Assembly: GCA_027559495.1 (NCBI GenBank)
Contig: JAMXSV010000009.1
Location: 1-64,000 of the forward strand
DNA from: Aurifilum marmelostoma
Taxonomy: Eukaryota > Ascomycota > Sordariomycetes > Diaporthales > Cryphonectriaceae
Length of the DNA: 64,000 nucleotides
Direction of reading: 5' to 3'
Shown here: positions 48,200 through 59,654 of the stretch, in pieces
Layout of the letters: each line of letters starts with the position of its first letter
Position numbering within the stretch: position 1 is the stretch's first letter
The notes under the pieces: generated by a model
Told to the model about the DNA's origin: nothing
The model's database searches: none
The model's input: the letters and a program-made list of their open reading frames with translations, nothing else
Made by a program: the position numbers and the translations under genes

Positions 48200-50188
48200 C
48201 TACCGGTCAGTCTCATGAGAGGTAACCCTTACCAAGTGATTGACGCCTCCTCCTCCTTCTTCTTCTTCAATATTGTCTTCGTTCCCGTTCTCATCCGCAT
48301 CCGCATCCACATTGTCCACCATAGCTGAGTCAAGCGGAGGGAAATGAGATAGGTACAAAACAGCCATACCCACGATAGCAACGGCGGCATTGACGTAGAA
48401 TGTCAGGTAGGCCTGCCCAGTCTCGGCGAGTGCAGAGAACAGGAACCCAAAGAAGCCCTGTGTGGCTAGCCTGGCGATATTCTCAACCAGGGTGACGGCG
48501 TTTAGGGCATCGGTGCGCTGTGAATGGGGGCACATCTCGGTGATGACACCCTTGCCTGCTGGTGCAGAGCCCGAGCCGAACGGGAGGAGAAACGCAGCTT
48601 GAGTCAAAGTTAGCACTCCTTTCATACGACAGAAGTACACACAGAGGAAAAACGACGGGACCTCCTTACCAAGATATATATGCCACTTCTGAGTGCACAG
48701 GGCAGCACCGGCAGTCAGGAGGCCATCGACCAATAAACTCCACCTCAGGAAGAACAGGTCAAAGTGAGAGGCCGTCCGCTCCTCCTCGTCGGTGAGATCA
48801 GATTGCTCAGGCGTCATGGGGTCTTGCTCGGCCTGGTTTCCAGCCACGGGTGCCTCAAGCTCCTCAGGGCGCGACGGGATCCTCGTCAGCACATCGTGGC
48901 GGTCCTCGTCATTGTCAGTAGCGCCCCTATGGTTATTATGGTCGCGTCGCGATCTGAGCGTGCCGGAAGCATGAGACTCAAACTCTCCTCCTCCCTTGTT
49001 CTTATATTTCTTCAGGTCGGAAATCCACCAGCTTCGTCCCGCAGAGATGATGCGGGGGAAGATGAAGAACAGGAAGAAACTCCTCATGAGGGCATTGCCG
49101 CTCATGAGCCAGCCGTTGTCTGCCTGGCTAAAGTCAAAGTATGCCGTGGCGTACATCTGAATAAGGAGGGGAGCATAGCCCGTGGCCAGAACGCCCAAGA
49201 AGATACCGCAGCAGAGGAAAAGGACGCCGTAGTGCTTGGTGATGCGGCCTCCTCCGCTTCTGCCGAAGAGACGAATGCGCTGAGGCGCCATAATCTTGAG
49301 CGGGGCGAGAAACCCACTGACGCCACCGCCGCCTCGTGCCGCGTCCCTTTTCCCGTCCGACAACGAGTCGGGCGAGATGTAGGGCAGGATGAACCTCGAG
49401 TAGGCTGACGAGATCAGAAACAAGAAGAAGGCGACCTGGAAGGGCATTCGGATCCCAAAGGCATTGCCCGTCATGCCGCCCAGGAGGTAGCCGATGGCCT
49501 GGCCCAGCATGATGCAGCCCTGGAGCTGGCCAAACACAGCGGTCCTCTGCATGGGCTCCACCAGCTCCCCGGCGATGGTGTTGACCACGAGGATGTAGCC
49601 GGCAGGGCCCCCCAGGATGGTGATGAGCTGGGTGCTCTGGATGATGGTCTCGCCGGCCGCGCCGCCCGCCAGGACCCCAATCACCTGGGCACTGACGCGA
49701 ATGGCCGGGATAAAAGTCTGCAGGACCAGGGCGAAGCGTGGGCCCCATCTCTTGACCGTCCAGCCCGTCACAAACAGGTTCAGCGTGCCGCAGAAGGTGG
49801 TGCTCATGCCCAGCAGCGAGAACTGCGTTGCCGTGCCCGCAGCGATCTCGTTGAGGGAGCAGCGGTCGCCGGTGCCGGTGTAGGGCGGGTGCGTCTCGTA
49901 GTAGACATCGCATTCCATCAGGTGGAAGACGTAGAAGATTGGCACCTGCGTGAAGGAGAAGCTGAAGGAGATGATGAACCCGGCCAGGAGAACTTTGATT
50001 GTGTTGGGCGGGCCAAACACGCGGGTGAGCCACGAGGGGGGCGGGGAGGACAGCCTTGAGCTGGGTTTTGCGCTGCTGCTGCCCGCGCTGCCGTCGTTGG
50101 TGATGGTGCCATTGGTGGTAGTCCCGTCCTGGCTGCCATGGCCCTTGTTGAGGAGCGGTGTCCGCTCATCTCCTTGGTCTACAGCCAT
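48200..50188 (-). CDS. Major facilitator superfamily transporter
   Basis: There are two exons on the minus strand, 50188-48670 and 48597-48200. The 72-nt intron keeps the frame open but has a GTAAGG donor, a GCTAAC branch site and a CAAG acceptor, so I remove it; 638 residues remain. Twelve hydrophobic segments fit an MFS fold: six before a long hydrophilic loop (about residues 380-470, charged, with HNNHRG and EEERTASHFDLF) and six around it. The N-terminal 55 residues are Ser/Gly/Pro-rich and cytosolic, with an EEERT/DERTPLL-type acidic dileucine signal (DERTPLLNK), which often directs vacuolar or endosomal sorting. GGPAGYILVVNT and TGWTVKRWGPRFALVLQ are membrane/loop blocks. Substrate cannot be told from sequence. 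The acidic tail (EEEEGGGG) is unusual. Confidence 0.85.
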   Translation of the reverse strand: MAVDQGDERTPLLNKGHGSQDGTTTNGTITNDGSAGSSSAKPSSRLSSPPPSWLTRVFGPPNTIKVLLAGFIISFSFSFTQVPIFYVFHLMECDVYYETHPPYTGTGDRCSLNEIAAGTATQFSLLGMSTTFCGTLNLFVTGWTVKRWGPRFALVLQTFIPAIRVSAQVIGVLAGGAAGETIIQSTQLITILGGPAGYILVVNTIAGELVEPMQRTAVFGQLQGCIMLGQAIGYLLGGMTGNAFGIRMPFQVAFFLFLISSAYSRFILPYISPDSLSDGKRDAARGGGGVSGFLAPLKIMAPQRIRLFGRSGGGRITKHYGVLFLCCGIFLGVLATGYAPLLIQMYATAYFDFSQADNGWLMSGNALMRSFFLFFIFPRIISAGRSWWISDLKKYKNKGGGEFESHASGTLRSRRDHNNHRGATDNDEDRHDVLTRIPSRPEELEAPVAGNQAEQDPMTPEQSDLTDEEERTASHFDLFFLRWSLLVDGLLTAGAALCTQKWHIYLGKEVPSFFLCVYFCRMKGVLTLTQAAFLLPFGSGSAPAGKGVITEMCPHSQRTDALNAVTLVENIARLATQGFFGFLFSALAETGQAYLTFYVNAAVAIVGMAVLYLSHFPPLDSAMVDNVDADADENGNEDNIEEEEGGGGVNHLVRVTSHETDR

Positions 50189-51000
50189 GACGATATTGGG
50201 TATGGCAGCATGGCCAGCGGGGCAAGATGATGATCTGGACGAGGACGAGGTGAAGTCGTGTGTAAAGTCGGATCAGAAAGAGGACTGGGGGGAGAGGCGG
50301 GCAGGGGAAAGGGCGAAAAGAAGGAACAGGGGGGGAAAAAGACGAAAATCGAAATCCAAAAAATGGAGTCACAGATAGAGAAACGCCGGTGAAGACGGTA
50401 TTATAAATACTGTATGACCCGCGGTGGTGGGTCCCCGCGCGCGACCGTTCTGCCGGATGTGACCCGATCACCGGGATCGGAACAAAGCGAAGCCAAGCAG
50501 TGATTGTTCGCTCAATAATGGCTGTGGCGCCCGGCTTGGCGGCAGAGGACATCGGGGGAATTTGGATGGACTGTCTATCATGGCAGAGAGACCAAGAATT
50601 CTTCTTGACACTCGGTATTCGGACAGTCCATACTTACCCTAGGGTAGTTGATCCAAATTTTGTATCAAGTATTACTCGGCCTGGACTACCCTATCAAGTG
50701 CTATCTCAGTCGGTCTTTGTTGGGCATTGCATGAAGTAGCTACTGTATAATGTCAATCGGAGGAGCGTTTGCATCCCTGACGATGCATCTAGTCGTCATG
50801 TGCAGGTGTGACGAGGTTAATTACATTCCTCTTGATTAATGGAAGAGCATACTCATCATTCGTTGATAAGGCTGTTGAAGAAGGACGCAAGTGAAGACGT
50901 TTATTGAGTATAATAAGAAACTATTGTCATCGGCCATTACTTGAACTGCTTGCCGTTCCCATGTTAAGTTCTTCTTCCTCCATGCAGCCATGCAAGACTC
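50189..51000. other. Intergenic, transporter promoter
   Basis: The 812 bases between the start of the transporter gene and the stop of the decarboxylase gene (both minus). A GC-rich stretch with CCCCGCGCGCGACC lies near 50432-50445 and an imperfect palindrome CGATCACCGGGATCG near 50465-50479. No gene is seen. Confidence 0.6.
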
Positions 51001-53378
51001 TCAACCTTGCTTCAGTGTCTTGTAGAAGCTCCGCATGCTACTGGGCAGGTCGTCGGCCTCAAGAAGCACTTCTACGCACTGGGGGAACCAAGTATCAAGT
51101 CAGAGAAAACGTATTATCATCTGCACAAAAGGCACACGTACCTGAGGATAAGTTGCATTTCGAAACGCCTCATCCGACAATAGCGAGTCGAGGTCGCTGG
51201 TCTTCTCTAGTCGGAAGGTTCTGATATCTACCCCGACCGCCAGGGCTCGGGAGATTGCGCTATAGTCCCACATCGGAACGTCATTATATGCGGCCTTCAT
51301 GCCGTTGAAGTACCTCTCCACCGTGTATCCCTTGTTGTTGAGGACGAAGCTATATTAATGGCCACCCCAATTAGGATCAATGTCAAGATGGCACCATAAT
51401 CGAGGATGGACCAGGAAAACACTCACACGACAGGCGTAATCCCATGTCTGTTCAGGATGGACAGGGACTGTATTGTCATCTGAAGACTCCCCTCCCCTGT
51501 AAACAACACCATCCGCTTGTAATGACACATCTCCTTAGCTGCGATCGAGTACCCTACGGCCGCGCCGGCAGCATAACCGATACTGCCCCAGACGGCCTGG
51601 GTCCATACTTTGGCATCAGAAGGCAGCCGGACCGAGTTGAAGCCAAATTGCGATGTGCCAGTCTCCACGACGACGAGGTCACCGGGCTTGATGAATGAGG
51701 CGATGCGCTTGTTGAGAGATGACTTCGTGTTAGATTTGTTTGACGACAACAACAACAACAACAACATAGCAGAATAAAGAAGCAGACTCAAGGATCAAGA
51801 TACTAACATCCCATAGGTAATCTTGAGTGATGCTCGTGGGCTTGGGAATCTCTTGGTCCTTGTGATGGCTGATGATGCGACTCGTACGGCCAGTCAGCCT
51901 TTCATCTGCCTTGATCGCTGCGGTCAGCTTGGGCAGGATCTGCGTGATCTTTGCATCGAAGGCTTCCTCCTCGAACTGTGACAACCAATTGGCTGATTAG
52001 CTCTGCATTTCCTTTATTTCAGTTTGTCTACATTGAGACGTAGAAATACCTTGGTAAAATGTCTCTGGAAATCCACAACAGTGGCTCCCTGTTTCAGGTG
52101 CACAGAGAACCCAGCTCTTCGGCACGGTGGACGATGATCGGTCAGTCGTAATTATATCATTCCCGGGGTACAATCTCGTCAAGGAACACATATGAACACA
52201 TACGTATTGAAGTCGGAGGGCAGATTGCCGAGCCAGAGCACAAGGTCTGCAGATTCCACAATCTCCTTGGCCTCTGCAAGCGAGGTGCCGCCAACGTAGC
52301 CACCGACGTAGTACGGGCTTGACTCATCGACAGCTCCCTTACCGAGAAGAGTCGTAAGAACGGGGATCTTGAGGGCGTCAACGAGATTGGGAACGAGGTC
52401 GGCCCAGCTTGAGCGGGCAGCACCGCCGTCGACCAGGAGGACCGGTTGCTTGGCTGACAACAGCCTAGTGATGATCTTGCCGACGAGCAAGTCCTCAACC
52501 TCGACTTTGCCGGGGGGAAGGGAGGTCACGAGCTTCGTGTCAAGGTAGGAGGATTGGATCTTGGAATAGGCTATGTCCTCCGAGATCCCAATGCTGATGG
52601 TTTACACCGTCCTGATTAGCTTTTGCACATATATCCCGAGACCTTGTAGGGTAGGAGGGCATGATCAAGGGAAACCTACTATCCAGGTCGCGAATGATAG
52701 AGCATTGCTAAACACCGAGTCGCAATGGATCAGATAGGCATCCAGGGAAGGGAAACAGGATTGCCCCGCTGCACACACCATTGATCACTCTGTCAATCTC
52801 GCCGGCTGCAGTTTGTGCATCCTCAAGAACAGCCGTTGCGCAGCTCAACTCCCTAGATACCTTCAGAAAGTGACTAGAACTGTTTGTCAACACATAGAAG
52901 ATAATCTATCCTGAGGAGAAAGGCAGGCTCACTCATAACGTAGGTCACCCAATGTGTGATGGTAGATGCGTCCGCTGCCCTGTGCCTGTCTGGTCGGATA
53001 TCCTACTATGTGCAGCACGGGAACATGCTCACAGAAGGAACCCCCGATACCACACAGTGCACTGAGCTCGCCAGGGCCAAATGTCGTGACCAGGGCACCG
53101 AAGCCTTTCTCACGAGCATATCCGTCTGCTGCGTAGGCTCCGATCAGCTCGTTCGGCGTGCCGACCCATGAGAGACCCTCAGGCTCAACGAGATCAAGAA
53201 GTGCAAGCTCGTAGTCTGTACACGTGATTGTTAGCATTGTCTTCTCTCGACGAATAATAGTCCTCAAAGAGAGTGAGTGTGAAATATATTCCTTACCCCC
53301 AGGAACGCCAAAGAGCGTTGCCACGTCGAGCTCGCGAAGACGGCGGAACAGATACTCCCCGACGAGAATCTGAGACAT
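51001..53378 (-). CDS. Pyruvate-decarboxylase-family thiamine-diphosphate enzyme
   Basis: There are ten exons on the minus strand: 53378-53297, 53215-52933, 52879-52779, 52707-52680, 52593-52204, 52116-52050, 51975-51808, 51722-51427, 51349-51142 and 51078-51001. All phases agree, giving 566 residues, the usual family length. The cofactor domain has FGVPGDYELALLD, catalytic Glu50 in TPNELIGAYAADGYAR, and the His113-His114 pair in YHHTLGDLRYD. The middle domain has PVLLVDGGAAR; the diphosphate/metal domain has GEGSLQ..NNKGYTVERY. Exon 4 is only 28 nt but restores INAMLYHSRPGYIGI, a conserved family block. The enzyme decarboxylates a 2-oxo acid to an aldehyde; pyruvate (fermentation) and phenyl- or indolepyruvate (fusel alcohol route) cannot be separated from sequence alone. 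Cytosolic by family. Confidence 0.92.
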
Positions 53379-54585
53379 CTTCTCAGGTGGTTACGGAGGT
53401 TTGTATATAAAGAGTTCCGTTACTAGAGGATCGCAGTTCCAGTGCCATTGGGCAGGAGAAGGCTTTCGGATGGGAGGTGCTACAGGAGTAGGGGCCCTTC
53501 TTATATTCATGGGATGCTCTGGCAAGCAATTAGCGTAACCAGCGCGGAAAGTGAGAACGCCTGCTTAATTATGTATGGACTATACAAAACAGCAGACAGT
53601 TCAGATGATGATAATATAGCGTCAGCAGAAAATCTTCTAATTTCCACTGTAGTGAGCTACACTTGTTGTTGAGGTATAGCTCGATCAAGGGTTTGCCATA
53701 TACTATTGTGTGTCTATGTCAGCACACTGCATGAGATTCAGAACTTACAGGCAACTAGGAGGTGTTCGTGGTAGACGATTGGTAGATGCTGGTCACTTGC
53801 GGAACACCGGCGGAGCCACGATGAGACGTTACACAAGGCCGTTTCGGTGCAATTCCCATTGCATACATCACCTCGCATCCATGCACGACCTCGAGCAGCC
53901 ACAATACTTGTTTCTCCTTGATATACGTACATGGAGAAATCCATCTTTGTAAGCCTGGTGACCCGCTCGACGCCCCTCTATCAAGTTGGCTTACATCCAT
54001 CCAAGGATATTTCCAAAGTTGAATAGATCAAAGCCATAAACAGCCTGCAAACAGTGGGTACTGTGCAGGAACAAAGTGACTCTTGAGTACCCTCTTTAGA
54101 TATTGAGACATGGCGCGGCTTTCTTTGATGTCTGGGAAAGGCTTTGCGAAGCCTGCAATGCCCAACTTCGAGGTATTAAATGATTAGATTCTCCTATCAA
54201 AGCATATCCACCATTCCATTAATTACAGCGATTATTCCTTGACAAGTTGCCAATGGGGCAATTCGACGCTTCGCCACATCAAGTCATATGATATGCAACT
54301 CGGACAGAATGCTCGTCGAGAAACCTAGAAGCAGTAAGGGAAGGGCTCGGTCCCCAAGTTTTCCAAAGACGGTCCCTGCTGAGAACCCAACGTTCCTGGC
54401 ATTCGATTTTTGCACTTCATCCCAGATGTGTTGGACACACCAAAAGATCCCAGCTCGGCTCACAAGGTGGCTAGTAATTATGCTAGACTTAGACTTCATT
54501 GGGTCTCTTCTTCATCTTGGTCTATGAGGCTCAATTTGGCCGGTGTCTCTATGATCGTCCAAATCTTGTCTGGCAGAATAACTCC
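53379..54585. other. Intergenic, decarboxylase promoter
   Basis: No gene is supported; short frames on both strands lack motifs. The first 150 bases upstream of 53378 contain TATATAAA (53404-53411 as seen on the plus strand region TTTGTATATAAAG), a fair core-promoter candidate for the decarboxylase gene. Confidence 0.55.
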
Positions 54586-54645
54586 TCACTTGAATGCAGC
54601 CAAATCTATGTCTCTTTTGTGTGTCTATGATCCCCAGGGTCAGCC

Positions 54646-56045
54646 TCAATCGAAGCTGCTCATTGTGCTTCCTACCTGGTGATGCGACCTTGTACTCACG
54701 GCCACCCCAACTGCCGATGGCCTTTTGAGAATATTCTCTTCGCTTCCGTTCGTCTCGGCGTTTGTCCGGGCGAGGAGGTCGGCGTCGTCCTGCAGCCGGA
54801 TAGCCTTCCTCTTGCCGGTGTCTTGGAGCGCATAGCTCTGTCCATGCCCGTGATTATTGTTGTTGTTGGCGTAGCTGCTGAACACGTGTCGCTGGCCGAG
54901 GCATACTTCGAGCAGGGGCTTAAGGGTCGGGATACAGGCAGCGATTATGAGTGAACTACCTTCGACAATGATCCAAACCATCACTATTGAAGTATCGTCT
55001 GTATGGTGCTGTGTGTTAGAAAGGACGGGCTTCATCTCGCTGTGGAGGGACTGCCGTGAGAACAACAGCTCCACTCACATGTAGGATCAGGACTTGAGAG
55101 CTCTGACAATTGGCTTGTCTTGTAAAGGGCGACGACGGTAGCGCTGACATCCCAATTTTGAATTGTTAGCCGAGCGTTGCTTGTGGCTCCATACTGCAGA
55201 TGACTTGACGCCGCCATAAGCTCACATGGATCCGACGCCCAAGGCAATACTCAATGCAATCTTCTTGTTCCGTCTCATCTGAAGCTTATACAGCACGGTT
55301 GCTGGGTATACGGCCAGATATAAATCGACCACAGCCGAGAGTACTGCATCAGGTGGGGTCAGAAGACCGTGGTCACTCCACTGGTTTAGGGTTGGTATGA
55401 AGAGGTGCGGCAACCTACCACTGGCAAAATAAGAAAAGTTGATAAGCACATTGATGCTCCAGCATCTCCCTTTGATGGCAAAATTCCATTGTGATTCGGG
55501 CGGAGTACATCGTGCAAAGTTGATAACATATCCAGCGACCACATTGACGAAGGTCATGAGTGGGAGAGACCAAAGAAAGATGCGGTGCCAACGGCCAGGA
55601 TTCATGACCTGGCACAATAACGACACGACAGCGACCTTGGGCAGCCAGAAGGACAGTGTTCCCGGGATGAAGCTCATATCCGTCCAGAATGTCGACCTCT
55701 CCTGCTGGTTGGTCGTGAGCGCGTTCCAATGCCGCCCGCTCCCATGGACCACGCTGGCCGTACCGAAGCCAACTGCCAGCCACCCGCATATCTAGAGCGA
55801 GAAGTGCCCTGTGGTCAGCATGCAATGGTTCAGACCTACATCGAGCTGGACAACGGGAGACGACGAACCACAGAGGAGACGATCAAGTAGTCATCTAGCC
55901 TCAGCTTTCCAAGCAGGTAGCCGCGGCAGAACAATCGCGCGGCGACGAACGCAGTGGCCAGTGTTTCGACTGTATATACGGCTGCAAGGATCCCAGGGCC
56001 CTTATTTCCTGCATCGGCGGCGCGAGACAAATGCTCTGAAGCCAT
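54646..56045 (-). CDS. PTH11-like rhodopsin-fold integral membrane protein
   Basis: There are four exons on the minus strand, 56045-55869, 55791-55226, 55143-55079 and 54998-54646, joined in phase, giving 386 residues. The third intron-exon joint is supported by a GCTAAC branch site. Seven hydrophobic segments match the fungal rhodopsin domain (DUF3112/SAT4-like family): the first helix with RLFCRGYLLGKLRLDDYLI, then SFWLPKVAVVSLLCQVMNPGRW, VAGYVINFARCTPPESQWN, CWSINVLINFSYF, AVVDLYLAVYPATVLYKLQM, KIALSIALGVGSIATVVALYKT and VMVWIIVEGSSLIIAACIPTLKPLLE. The family includes the Magnaporthe surface receptor PTH11, but this protein has no N-terminal CFEM domain, so a sensing role is inference. A GTGAGT donor near the end may add a last intron and move the stop to 54586. 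Confidence 0.85.
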
Positions 56046-56047
56046 GA

Positions 56048-57697
56048 TTTCACTGAGCAGAAAGAGGCCTACGATGCAGGGTCGAACCGCCTTCGTTCAC
56101 ATCGCAGGCGTGTGCGATAGTTCCCGAGGTCTAGAGGGAGCGAGAAGTCCTTGAAGTTGTCGTAAGCAAAGACAGAAGAGTTTGAGATGGGCCTGGACGG
56201 CTTTACGCATAAGATAAGCAAGTCTTATTGTTGATCCTTTTGCGTGTCTGACATTATACACTGCCTGGCTCATGTGACTAGCCCCCAATCTCACCTCCTG
56301 CCATGGGATGTTCGCGCGCATCCTGGCATGCATGTACGCCTGAGTAAGAGAAGCATCGAGGCTCTAGGACATATCTACTGAGCAATTCGCATATTTGACT
56401 GCTACCCCTAAGGCATTTAGCATCACGAATGCCCCTAGATGAGGAGTTATTGTCCGAGAAGGAACACTATGACCATCGGTCCTTACAGTTATAACCATAT
56501 CATTAAATCTGACCAGACGATGCGATGAATTCTGCTCTGGGGTTTCTCGCCGAGGAAACGTCCGACATATGATCTAGGATCTGCCCATGCCACATGCTGC
56601 ACCACTATTCACCCGTATAATGCAACATTGTCAGTGTTTAGTGACCCGATCCGGAAGTAATCATCCGAGAAGTCCCTGGTGTGACGACCTGCTGTCCGGT
56701 CATTATTCTATTGCCTCTTGCTTGTCGTGCTGAGGTTGAATTTTCTTTCGATTTTGAAGACAGTGGATCTGCGCAGAGAAACTCTGCCAGATCTCTGAAC
56801 AGTCTTGGCATTGTTTGAGATGAACCAGTGGAGAGTTTGGGTTATGCTTACCTCAAAGTACAAAAGAAGAATAAGAAGAGATATAATATACTTGGTACAA
56901 AGTACCTCGGCGTGAACTATGGTGGGCAGGTGCGATGACGTCAGGTTTGCGCTGAGGGAAGCAGCAGGTGATGACCGAGGTTCCTTCAATGCCCCCCCCC
57001 CCCCAATAGCAGTGAATCGCATGCACAACCACCCCCACCTTGGCTTCACCTTAGCAACTTTGCCCAGCCAAGGCACTCTTTTGGTCCGTCTCACAGTGTG
57101 TTTCCTACGTCGCCCTATTGTGCATACCGTTATTTCCGCCTCGGGTCCAATCAATATCGCTCAGAATAAAATCCCCGTGAATCGAGATAAGGAAAGAGGG
57201 CGGGCGCTGCCTGGAATAGCCCCGCTCGCTGGTCAAGAAGAAGCGAGTGGGTCATCATCGTTATCGTATAGTAATTATTACAGTATAACGCTGACCGCCA
57301 GAGGTCTAAGCCTCTTTCCCCACGTCTGAGGGAAAAAAACACCAAAAGGAAACGTCTACCCATCTCTCTTGCTCAGCAGAGAGAGTTTGGAAGGACCACG
57401 AGCCGTTCGTCGATCAGTGTTTCTTCTCCGTGTAAGAGGACCCCCTAGAGCCTTATGGGAACATCGAGAAGGATAGCCATCTGGTGTGTCTTGGCCTACG
57501 CGTCCAACTGTTCCTTGGGAGACCGCCAAGCTTCGTCCCCACACGCCTAGGCCCTGCAAGAGCCTGTCGGGGTCTTGAGACTGTCGTCATAGTGACTGAC
57601 CAAGCAGCTGCCAGGTCACGGTTCGCGGATTGCCCAAGGCACACACACACAGCAGCGCAACGCGCCGATATAGTACAGCAGAGGGACGCGGCCTACC
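56048..57697. other. Divergent intergenic region, no gene seen
   Basis: It lies between the start of the PTH11-like gene (-) and the start of the C2 gene (+). It includes a C13-14 run near 56991-57004 and a CA run near 57641-57652. No coding or RNA feature is supported. Confidence 0.6.
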
Positions 57698-59654
57698 ATG
57701 TCTGAACCCGGCCCCGCATCAGGCGCGCAGCCAGACGATGGCCAACACCCTCCTGCTGGTGCTGCTGCCTCACGGGAGACGCTCGACGAGCAGATCACCA
57801 AGGACGCGGACGATGCCCCCTCGGGAGCACTAGACGATAAGCATAAGGAGCAGCAGGCGGCCGAAGATGGACAGGCATCCGGCGTCAAGGGCATCAAGCA
57901 CAAGCTCACCGATAAGAAGGACGAGCTGAAGGAGAAGGCCAAGCCTCCTGGCGGCTACGATCCGACGCCTTTCCCCGACGTCCCACCAGGCTGGACCGTC
58001 CGGTTCGTCTTCCACCGCGCAGAGAACCTTCCCGCCGCCGACCTCACCACCCGCGCCGCCGACCCCTTCCTCACTGCCACCCTGTCCGCCCCGCTGCCCA
58101 AGAGGCACAAGGAGGACTCGCCCCTTGTCAAGAGGATACACGCCGTCCGAAACACTACATCGCCCATCTGGGACGAGGAATGGGTCGTCGCCAACATCCC
58201 CTCGGCCGGCTTCAAGCTCAAGTGTCGTCTCTACGACGAGGACTACCCCGACCACGATGATCGGCTGGGCAACGTCACCTTGGAGTGCGCCCAGATCGGC
58301 GAGGGCTGGACCCTGGGCCCCGACGGACAGTGGTTCGACATCAAGAAGCGCATGGGCAGCAAGCGTGCCTACTTTTTCAAGGCCATCACCAGCACCCTCG
58401 AGAAGGGCACCTCCATGACAGGCCGCCTCCATCTGAGCGCAGAGGTCCTTGGTCCCTCGGAGGGCTTTGGTGCCCAGATGTACACCGTCGGACCCGGTGT
58501 CTACTTCAAACACTTTAGTCCCATGCTCGGGAGGTTGACCGGCATCAAGGTGAACGAGGACTCCTCGGAGGACGAGAAGGACCAAGACGATAGTAAACTT
58601 CAGAAATACGAGTGGGTAGCCCCGGTTGTGCCTCCACACATGTTCCTCACCAGAAAAAACCCCCTCCCCTGGCAGATGAGCTGAGCTGACATCTTGCCTT
58701 CTTCACCCCCATCTCAGCTTCCAGGCCAACGAGATACAGCTGCAGGGACCGGTCCCAGAACACCTCTACCACCGCTTCGTCGAGTTCAAGGGCTGGGTCG
58801 GGCCCATGTTCACTGGCAAGGGCGTCCGCGGCAAGATCCTGCACAAGGTGCTGCACAAACAGCACAACCGCATCTACGCCTTCAACTCGTCGACGCAGTG
58901 GGGCCAGTTCAAGAGCGGGTCCGAGGAGGCAGCCCTCAACTTCCTGCGCATGGCTCATTTCGACGAAGGCGGGCGCACCTTTACGTACGTCATCACCCTC
59001 GACGGCCTGATGCGCTTCACCGAGACCGGCAAGGAGTTTGGCATCGACTTCCTCTCCAAGCACACTATGCACTCGGACGTGGCCACCTACATTGCCTTCT
59101 CAGGCGAGTTCTTCATCAGGCGTCTCGCCAAGCCGGACGCCCCGGAGCACCAGGGTGACCCACACGTCAACGAGCCGACGCACCCTGCCGAACAACTCCC
59201 GAACGGTCCGCCGGAGACACAGCCGCCGGCAGACCCGAGGCACTACCAGCTCATCATCGACAACGACAGCGGGACGTATCGACCGGACAAGCACCAGCTG
59301 CCACACCTCCGCGAGTTCCTGGAGCACAACTTCCCAGGGCTCGGCATCGTCGCCATGCACTGGGAGGACGAGGAGCTCCAGAAGCTCAAGGAGAACCAGC
59401 GCAAGGTCAAGAGGAAGGAGGGCCAGATGGTCAAGATGGTGCAGAACCGCAGCCCCGACTCGAGCGACGTGAGCAGTGACGACGCGAGCAGGCTGAGCGA
59501 CATGTACTCGAGCGAGAACGAAGATGATGCCGGCGGGAATGGCCACTACAAGAGCAAGAAGGGCATGGCCGTGGACCTGCTGGAGGACCCGTCGAGGCTC
59601 AAGAGCCTGTCTCTTGGTGGCAAGAAGGGCACTGGAGAAACAAAGCACGCCTGA
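57698..59654 (+). CDS. C2-domain protein, fungal family
   Basis: There are two exons, 57698-58611 and 58718-59654 (106-nt intron, phase 2), giving 616 residues. The N-terminal 95 residues are charged and probably disordered, ending in a lysine/glutamate helix (HKLTDKKDELKEKAKPPGGY). A C2 domain follows (WTVRFVFHRAENLPAADLTTRAADPFLTATL, TTSPIWDEEWVVANIP, GFKLKCRLYDEDYPDHDDRLG), with aspartates placed for Ca2+/phospholipid binding. The second half has a conserved block (FQANEIQLQGPVPEHLYHRFVEFKGWVGPMF, RIYAFNSSTQWGQF, TFTYVITLDGLMRFTETGKEFGIDFLSKHTMHSD) found with C2 domains in ascomycete proteins of unknown role. The end is acidic with a Ser/Asp-rich stretch. There is no membrane segment, so peripheral membrane binding is the likely mode. 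Confidence 0.9.

Noticed and set aside
48598..48669. In-frame segment of the transporter ORF read as coding
   Set aside because: It has donor, branch point and acceptor of a 72-nt intron and interrupts a transmembrane segment, so I treat it as an intron.
57830..58639. 269-codon minus-strand frame opposite the C2 gene
   Set aside because: It is a shadow of the C2-domain exon, which has clear family motifs on the plus strand.
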